Shown piece by piece: positions 58,752 through 64,000 of a stretch of DNA of 64,000 nucleotides (the stretch's first letter is position 1; each line of letters begins with the position of its first letter). The translations under genes were made by a program, and so were the position numbers. The notes beneath the pieces are model-generated. The model made no database searches. It saw only the letters and a list, made by a program, of their open reading frames with translations, and was not told where the DNA came from. Location: contig NZ_CP045067.1 in the NCBI RefSeq assembly GCF_016864015.1, positions 779,001 through 843,000 on the forward strand. Direction: 5' to 3'. The stretch comes from Lacinutrix sp. WUR7 (GTDB lineage Bacteria; Bacteroidota; Bacteroidia; Flavobacteriales; Flavobacteriaceae).

Positions 58752-60059
58752 TTAAACCGCTTTTATAATATAGGTATTACGTTTTCCTTTATTAATAACT
58801 ACATACGTACCATTAATTAAATCGTCATTAGTAATCTTATAATCTTCCTTAACCTTTTCTTTGTTAACCGCAACCGAGTTTTCCTTTAAAGCTCTTCGTG
58901 CTTCTCCATTCGATGCTAAAAAGTTTGTTTGTGCAGCTAGTGCAGCAATCATATCTAGGCCTTCTTCAATTTCTTGTTTAGAAACTTCAGCTAGAGGTAC
59001 ACCTTCAAAAACATCTAAAAAAGTATTTTCATCCAAGGTATTTATATCTTCCTTAAAAGACTTACTAAATAAAATATTAGAAGCTTTTTCAGCATTTTCA
59101 AAATCCGATTTAGAATGTACCAATGTAGTTACCTCTTCTGCTAATCGTTTTTGTAATAAACGCACATGAGGCATTTCTTTATGCTCCACAACTAAAGCAT
59201 CAATAGTATCTTTATCTAAAAAGGTAAAAATTTTAATATACTTTTCTGCATCTTCATCGCTTGTGTTTAACCAAAACTGGTAAAACTTATATACCGAAGT
59301 CTTGTCGGTATCTAACCAAACGTTTCCGCCTTCACTTTTACCAAATTTAGAACCATCAGCTTTTGTTATTAAAGGGCATGTCATGGCGTATGCTTTCGCT
59401 TCTTGGCCAACATTCATACGTCTTACTAACTCTGTACCTGTAGTAATGTTTCCCCATTGGTCACTTCCTCCCATTTGCAATAAACAGTTGTATTGTTTAT
59501 ACAAGTGGTAAAAATCATATCCTTGAATTAATTGGTAAGTAAACTCTGTAAAAGACATACCAACGTTTCCTTCTTCACCAGACAAACGTTTCTTTACAGA
59601 ATCTTTTGCCATCATATAGTTCACGGTAATTCGTTTACCAACATCACGTGCAAAATCAATAAAGCTAAAGGTTTTCATCCAATCGTAGTTATTCACTAAA
59701 ATTGGCGCGTTTTTTTCTTCCGAAGAAAAGTTAAGAAAACGAGATAGTACACTTTTAATTCCTGCAACATTATGGTTTAAGGTAGCTTCGTCTAGTAAAT
59801 TACGCTCATCGCTTTTACCTGAAGGATCACCAATCATTCCTGTTGCTCCACCAACTAATGCAATTGGTTTGTGTCCTGCTTTTTCTAAATGCATTAATAA
59901 AATAATAGGAACTAAACTACCAATATGCAACGAATCTGATGTTGGATCAAAACCAATATAAGCCGTTGTCATTTCTTTATTTAATTGCTCTTCTGTTCCG
60001 GGCATGATATCATGTACCATTCCTCTCCACGTTAATTCTTCTACTATATTATAGTTCAT
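58752..60059 (-). CDS. tyrS: Tyrosyl-tRNA synthetase
   Basis: A 435-residue class I synthetase. The HIGH-type motif is HIGS (45-48), the KMSKS-type motif is KFGKS (about 238), the tyrosine-binding GFDPT precedes HIGS and the QGYDFYHLY and GGSDQWGN segments form the tyrosine site. The C-terminal S4-like RNA-binding region ([26 protein letters not shown]) is complete. It charges tRNA-Tyr with Tyr. Monocistronic, with its own terminator. Confidence 0.97.
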   Translation of the reverse strand: MNYNIVEELTWRGMVHDIMPGTEEQLNKEMTTAYIGFDPTSDSLHIGSLVPIILLMHLEKAGHKPIALVGGATGMIGDPSGKSDERNLLDEATLNHNVAGIKSVLSRFLNFSSEEKNAPILVNNYDWMKTFSFIDFARDVGKRITVNYMMAKDSVKKRLSGEEGNVGMSFTEFTYQLIQGYDFYHLYKQYNCLLQMGGSDQWGNITTGTELVRRMNVGQEAKAYAMTCPLITKADGSKFGKSEGGNVWLDTDKTSVYKFYQFWLNTSDEDAEKYIKIFTFLDKDTIDALVVEHKEMPHVRLLQKRLAEEVTTLVHSKSDFENAEKASNILFSKSFKEDINTLDENTFLDVFEGVPLAEVSKQEIEEGLDMIAALAAQTNFLASNGEARRALKENSVAVNKEKVKEDYKITNDDLINGTYVVINKGKRNTYIIKAV

Positions 60060-60145
60060 TTCTTGTATTTTATTCTAAAGTCTAGCAAAGATATGTTTAT
60101 CCTTGAAAAGAGGAAAGCTAATTACAAAATTAGTATTTTAGCTTT

Positions 60146-61153
60146 ATGATTTTAGTTACAGGAGGAACAGGTTTAGTAGGGTCACATTTACTGTATGAAT
60201 TGGTTAAAAATGACCAAAAGGTTCGCGCTATTTATAGAAATGAAGAAAAGCTACACACGGTAAAAAAAGTGTTTTCTTATTTTACGGAGGACGTTTCTAC
60301 ACTTTTTAATACGATTGAATGGATTAAAGCCGATATATTAGATATTCCTGTTTTAACGGAAGTTTTTAAAGACATCACCCATGTGTACCATTGCGCAGCG
60401 CTTATTTCTTTCGACCCAAAAGATTATCATAAACTTAGAAAAACAAATATTGAAGGCACTGCGAATATTGTTAATTTATGTCTTGCTAATACTATTGAAA
60501 AACTGTGTTACGTAAGTTCTATTGCTACTCTAGGAAATCCTGAAGATAATAGTTTAATTGACGAAGAAACGTTTTGGAATCCGGAAGCAGATAATAACGT
60601 GTATAGCATCACTAAATATGGTGCAGAAATGGAAGTTTGGCGTGGTACCCAAGAAGGATTAGATGCTGTAATTGTAAATCCTGGAATTATTATAGGGGCT
60701 GGTTGCTGGAAGTCTGGTAGCGGATTACTCTTTAAGAAGGTGTATAGTGAATTTCCGTATTACGTTACTGGAACTACTGGATATGTAGATGTAAGAGATG
60801 TTGTAGCATCTATGCTTCAACTCATGCAAAGCAATATTATAAACCAACGTTTTGTTATTGTAGCTAAAAATTTAAGTTTTAAACTTTTCACAGAAATTGC
60901 CGCGAAATATTTAAAAGTGAAAGCACCACAAAAACGAGCTTCGTCATTAATGCTTGAAATGGCTTGGCGAGCAGATTGGTTAAAAAGTTTTTTAACTGGA
61001 AAACCAAGAAGCTTAACAAAACAAAATGCCGTTACCGCTTTATCTGTTATAGATTATAGCAACCAAAAAATTAGTAAAGCTTTAGACTTTCATTTTATAC
61101 CAATGGAAAAGAGTATAGAAATGGTTACTGCATTATTTTTAAAAGAGCAATAA
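60146..61153 (+). CDS. NAD-dependent epimerase/dehydratase-family protein
   Basis: A 335-residue extended short-chain dehydrogenase: ILVTGGTGLVGSHLLYELV (NAD-binding G-x-x-G-x-x-G), the acidic strand after it, VYHCAALISFDPKDYHK, the catalytic Tyr-Lys in YSITKYGAEMEVWRG (Y-x-x-x-K) and the VIVNPGIIIGAG segment. It resembles the dihydroflavonol-4-reductase/3-beta-HSD branch. The substrate is not predictable. Divergent from tyrS, alone on its strand. Confidence 0.87.
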   Translation: MILVTGGTGLVGSHLLYELVKNDQKVRAIYRNEEKLHTVKKVFSYFTEDVSTLFNTIEWIKADILDIPVLTEVFKDITHVYHCAALISFDPKDYHKLRKTNIEGTANIVNLCLANTIEKLCYVSSIATLGNPEDNSLIDEETFWNPEADNNVYSITKYGAEMEVWRGTQEGLDAVIVNPGIIIGAGCWKSGSGLLFKKVYSEFPYYVTGTTGYVDVRDVVASMLQLMQSNIINQRFVIVAKNLSFKLFTEIAAKYLKVKAPQKRASSLMLEMAWRADWLKSFLTGKPRSLTKQNAVTALSVIDYSNQKISKALDFHFIPMEKSIEMVTALFLKEQ

Positions 61154-61221
61154 ATTAGTCTAGTATTGTGATTTATTTTTAGAAGAAAGAAATCCTTTAA
61201 TGATTTTTTCAAAATATCTAC

Positions 61222-61629
61222 CTAAGGCATTGACTTTAACTTTGCACGTTTAATAGAATCTTTTTTTCTCTTTAGTTTACTTTCCTCTTTGTCGATTGCA
61301 GTATGTTTTTCTTTTAGCTTTTTCAAACTATCTCTAACTATATTATATATTTCTTCATACACTTCAGGATGATATGTATAATAATAATTACTATCAGCAA
61401 ACTGAGCACTATCTATTTTATGCTTTTTATAAATATGTTCTTGTAGCTTAACGCCATTTCTTTCCAACACCTTTTTATTAACTCCCTTTGCAGAGTTATA
61501 CAAAGACACACCAATTATTATATCAACCATCTGCTCCTTAGAAAGAAGATTCTTTGGTTTCTTAGGTTTGTGCTGGCTATAACAAGACACCAATAACAAT
61601 ACACAGATTGCATATAAAAAATTTCTCAT
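61222..61629 (-). CDS. DUF4296 lipoprotein
   Basis: A 135-residue predicted lipoprotein (lipobox LVSC, Cys16) with the DUF4296 pattern: LLSKEQMVDIIIGVSLYNSAKG, a helical core with FADSNYYYTYHPEVYEEIYNIV, and a Lys/Glu-rich C-terminal helix. The family is confined to Bacteroidota, function unknown. Its start overlaps the pyrC stop by one base, so it is co-translated with dihydroorotase. Confidence 0.87.
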   Translation of the reverse strand: MRNFLYAICVLLLVSCYSQHKPKKPKNLLSKEQMVDIIIGVSLYNSAKGVNKKVLERNGVKLQEHIYKKHKIDSAQFADSNYYYTYHPEVYEEIYNIVRDSLKKLKEKHTAIDKEESKLKRKKDSIKRAKLKSMP

Positions 61630-62975
61630 TATCTATTAAATGTTAATTGTTTAGCTGCTTTAACATCATAAAACTTAAAGTTTTTATATGCTAAACTTCC
61701 ATTTACAAAGGTATGTGTAATTCTAGATTTAAAAGTAGTACCTTCAAAAGGAGACCAACCACATTTATATAAAATATTATCTTTTTTAACGGTCCAAGGA
61801 TTATTTAAATCTACTAATACTAAATCTGCAAAATAGCCTTCTTTTATATACCCACGTTTTTCCACTTGAAATAATATAGCAGGATTATGACACATTTTTT
61901 CTACTAGTTTTTCGAGCGTAATTTTGCCTCTATGATGCATTTCTAACATCGCAGGAAGCGCATGCTGCACAAGAGGTCCTCCTGAAGGCGCTTTGGTATA
62001 TACATTTGTCTTTTCTTCTAAAGTATGTGGCGCATGGTCTGTTGCAATAACGTCTATTCTGTCATCTAACAAAGCTTTCCATAAACCATCTTTATCCTTT
62101 TGGGATTTTACTGCAGGGTTCCATTTTATAAAGGTTCCTTTTGCATCGTAATCTTCGTCTGTAAACCACAAGTGATGTACACAAACCTCAGCAGTTATTT
62201 TTTTATCTTTTAACGGAATTTTATTGGTAAACAAACTCGTTTCCTTTGCTGTAGAGAGATGAAAAACATGCAGTCGAGCACCTGTTTTTTTAGCAAGTTC
62301 AATAGCCTTAGAAGAAGATATATAGCAAGCCTCTTCACTTCTAATATCTGGATGATGCTTTATTGGTATGTCTTCACCAAATTCTTCCATATACTTAGCA
62401 AGATTATTTTTAATCGTTGCTTCGTCTTCGCAGTGCACAGCAATAAGTAATTTAGTACTAGAAAATATTTTTTCTAAAACTTCCGGATTATCCACCAACA
62501 TATTTCCTGTAGACGAACCTAAAAACAATTTTAATGCTGCAACTTGTTTCGGGTCTACTTTTAATATTTCATCTAAATTATCATTAGTACCACCAAACAT
62601 AAAAGAATAATTAGCAGAAGACGTTTTGGAAGCTATCTCAAATTTTTCGTTAAGCTTTTCTATGGTTGTTGTTTGCGGATTGGTGTTTGGCATTTCGATA
62701 AAAGAAGTAATTCCGCCAGCAATGGCCGCTTTAGACTCTGTTTCTATATTTGCCTTTTGTGTTAATCCTGGTTCTCTAAAATGTACTTGATCATCTATAA
62801 CACCTGGAAGTAAATAGTTACCTTCGGCATCAAATATGTGAACATCTGAAGATTTTGCGCTTATAGATTCACTTATCTCTTTAATATATTCGCCTTCAAT
62901 AAGAATATCTCCCTCAAAGATACTACCCTCATTTACAATTTTTGCGTTCTTAATAAGTGTTTGTTTGTGTTGCAT
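61629..62975 (-). CDS. pyrC: Dihydroorotase
   Basis: A 448-residue amidohydrolase of the type I dihydroorotase group. Metal-site motifs are DQVHFREPG (H-x-x-x-E-P-G), the LKLFLGSSTGNM region (with the Lys that would be carboxylated), VHCEDEATI (His), VFHLSTAKE (His) and the Asp in VIATDHAPHTLEEK. It closes carbamoyl-aspartate to dihydroorotate in pyrimidine synthesis, although the family also holds hydantoinase-like enzymes. It lies between the mannosyltransferase-like gene (10 bases) and the DUF4296 gene (1-base overlap), one operon. Confidence 0.92.
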   Translation of the reverse strand: MQHKQTLIKNAKIVNEGSIFEGDILIEGEYIKEISESISAKSSDVHIFDAEGNYLLPGVIDDQVHFREPGLTQKANIETESKAAIAGGITSFIEMPNTNPQTTTIEKLNEKFEIASKTSSANYSFMFGGTNDNLDEILKVDPKQVAALKLFLGSSTGNMLVDNPEVLEKIFSSTKLLIAVHCEDEATIKNNLAKYMEEFGEDIPIKHHPDIRSEEACYISSSKAIELAKKTGARLHVFHLSTAKETSLFTNKIPLKDKKITAEVCVHHLWFTDEDYDAKGTFIKWNPAVKSQKDKDGLWKALLDDRIDVIATDHAPHTLEEKTNVYTKAPSGGPLVQHALPAMLEMHHRGKITLEKLVEKMCHNPAILFQVEKRGYIKEGYFADLVLVDLNNPWTVKKDNILYKCGWSPFEGTTFKSRITHTFVNGSLAYKNFKFYDVKAAKQLTFNR

Positions 62976-62985
62976 GAACTTAATT

Positions 62986-63708
62986 TTACTTTTTAAATAG
63001 ACTTTTAAATTTCATCGAGATTACGCCAAAAATGGCTTCAGAAATGATACCCGAACTTAATTTAGATTCGCCTTTTGCCCTATCCGTAAAAATAACTGGT
63101 ATTTCTTTTATTTTAAACTTTTTACAATATGCTTTAAATTTCATTTCTATTTGAAACGCATACCCTGTAAACTTTATTTTATTTAAATCAAATGATTCTA
63201 AAACCTCTCTTTTATAGCAAATAAATCCTGCGGTCGTATCATGAATTTTCATTCGTGTAATAAAACGCACATATTTGGAAGCCAAATAAGAAAGTAGAAC
63301 CCTACTCATAGGCCAATTTACCACATTTACACCTTTTACATAACGAGAACCAATTGCTAAATCTGCTCCATCCACATGACAGGTGTTGTATAAGCGAATT
63401 AAATCTTTTGGGTTATGTGAAAAATCTGCATCCATTTCAAAAATATAATCATAATCTCTTGCCAAACCCCATTTAAAACCATGAATATATGCAGTACCTA
63501 ATCCTGATTTTTCTTTTCTTACTTCTAGATGTAAACGTTCCGGAAATTGCTCTTGTAGTTCTTTAACTTTTAGTGCCGTTAAATCTGGAGAATTATCATC
63601 TACTACTAAAACATCAAATGCTTTTTCAAGAGAAAATACCGCCCTAATAATAGCCTCAATATTTTCTATTTCGTTGTATGTTGGTATGATGACAATAGCG
63701 TCTTGCAT
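62986..63708 (-). CDS. Polyprenol monophosphomannose synthase-like glycosyltransferase
   Basis: A 240-residue GT2 enzyme of the dolichol/polyprenol-phosphate mannosyltransferase type. The opening is IVIIPTYNEIENIEAIIRAVF, with VVDDNSPD for the nucleotide, FEMDADFSHNPKDL for the D-x-D metal site and IGSRYVKG after it; there is no membrane anchor, as in the soluble DPM1 group. It would move mannose from GDP to polyprenol phosphate. The ATG at 63708 is preferred over a TTG three codons earlier. First gene of a unit with pyrC and DUF4296. Confidence 0.9.
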   Translation of the reverse strand: MQDAIVIIPTYNEIENIEAIIRAVFSLEKAFDVLVVDDNSPDLTALKVKELQEQFPERLHLEVRKEKSGLGTAYIHGFKWGLARDYDYIFEMDADFSHNPKDLIRLYNTCHVDGADLAIGSRYVKGVNVVNWPMSRVLLSYLASKYVRFITRMKIHDTTAGFICYKREVLESFDLNKIKFTGYAFQIEMKFKAYCKKFKIKEIPVIFTDRAKGESKLSSGIISEAIFGVISMKFKSLFKK

Positions 63709-63816
63709 AAAAAGCAATTAATTTTAGCAAATGTACGCTATTTAAAAATTACTTTTTTTTAAATTTTCCTTAAAAAATGGAAGAAGAATACGATTATTTA
63801 TAATAATTTTACATTA

Positions 63817-64000
63817 TGCTTCGCGAAATTATATCTAATGAAATTTTTACTGTATTACTACTACTTTGTCTGGTTTTAGTTGCCACTACAAAAGTGTTGT
63901 ATACAAAACGTTTTCATGATTTTACTAATGTACTAGGCAATTTCAGATATTTAAAAGTATACTCTAGAGACTTAAAACTTATTGATGGTTTTGATGCATT
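63817..64000 (+). CDS. DUF4271 membrane protein (5' part)
   Basis: The frame opens at ATG 63817 and runs off the right edge; 61 residues are visible. The start LREIISNEIFTVLLLLCLVLVATTKVLY with a first membrane helix and the following RFHDFTNVLGNFRYLKVYSRD match the beginning of the DUF4271 family of Bacteroidota, multi-pass membrane proteins of unknown function. It is divergent from the mannosyltransferase-like gene. Confidence 0.8.

Overview
This window is AT-rich chromosomal DNA from a member of the Bacteroidota, most likely the family Flavobacteriaceae. The evidence is several secreted proteins with a C-terminal type IX secretion (T9SS) sorting domain, promoters of the TTTG-N19-TAnnTTTG type, tRNA genes without an encoded CCA end, a DnaE fused to a DnaQ-like exonuclease, and several flavobacterial families of unknown function (DUF4230, DUF4271, DUF4296, DUF6252). 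Genus and species cannot be read from the sequence. I see no phage, insertion sequence or CRISPR array; the region is mostly core genome with accessory pockets.

Layout. 1-2.1 kb: end of a T9SS protein, a LacI-type regulator and tRNA-Leu. 2.2-6.1 kb: M20 dipeptidase, EamA transporter and a secreted M28 aminopeptidase. 6.1-8.8 kb: BlaI/M56 sensor pair 1, whose sensor gene carries an in-frame stop. 8.9-15.4 kb: DUF4407 protein, ornithine-cyclodeaminase-like enzyme, NTF2-like protein, S37-type lipoprotein peptidase and two overlapping M24 peptidases. 15.5-21.6 kb (minus strand): DUF1272 (frameshifted), PhnA-like protein, two small STAS proteins, MmcQ/YjbR, DUF4230, cyclase, hemW, ruvC and a beta-barrel protein. 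21.6-24.5 kb: flippase-like protein, family 2 glycosyltransferase and a Bax-inhibitor-1 relative. 24.5-27 kb: BlaI/M56 pair 2 with a TonB-like C-terminus and a related lipoprotein. 27-30.9 kb: DUF456, a candidate small RNA, a NarL-type two-component system and a 55-residue exported peptide. 31.2-38.7 kb: tRNA-Asp, DUF58, trxA, dnaE and a Cys-rich repeat lipoprotein. 38.8-43.2 kb: rpsP, rimM, tRNA methyltransferase, glutaryl-CoA-type dehydrogenase and phosphoesterase. 43.4-46.6 kb: ferredoxin, ferredoxin reductase, NifU-like protein and Mrp. 46.8-52.7 kb: Fic, an alkyltransferase-like protein, LysE, trmB, a glycosyltransferase and a PhoB/PhoR-like pair. 52.9-57 kb: T9SS proteins and a decayed relative. 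57-64 kb: LuxE-like protein, YHS protein, tyrS, an epimerase, pyrC and neighbours.

Functional themes are peptide degradation, Fe-S and redox work, translation and tRNA modification, and envelope sensing. The two BlaI/M56 modules have the same layout (a 2-nt gap between regulator and sensor, and three operator dyads before the regulator) but use different operator words, so they probably sense separate envelope signals without cross-talk.

The most novel-looking signal is intergenic. A structured element occurs six times, each copy next to the 3' end of a gene. Its closing stem has a different but self-complementary sequence in most copies, which suggests a selected RNA or DNA fold. Two copies carry clean insertions of a 20-bp GC-rich palindrome. 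Other leads are a candidate small RNA behind tandem dyads, a shared hairpin in front of the ferredoxin and ferredoxin-reductase starts, and four gene lesions (stop codon, frameshift, lost start codon, decayed paralogue) that are either real decay or sequence errors.
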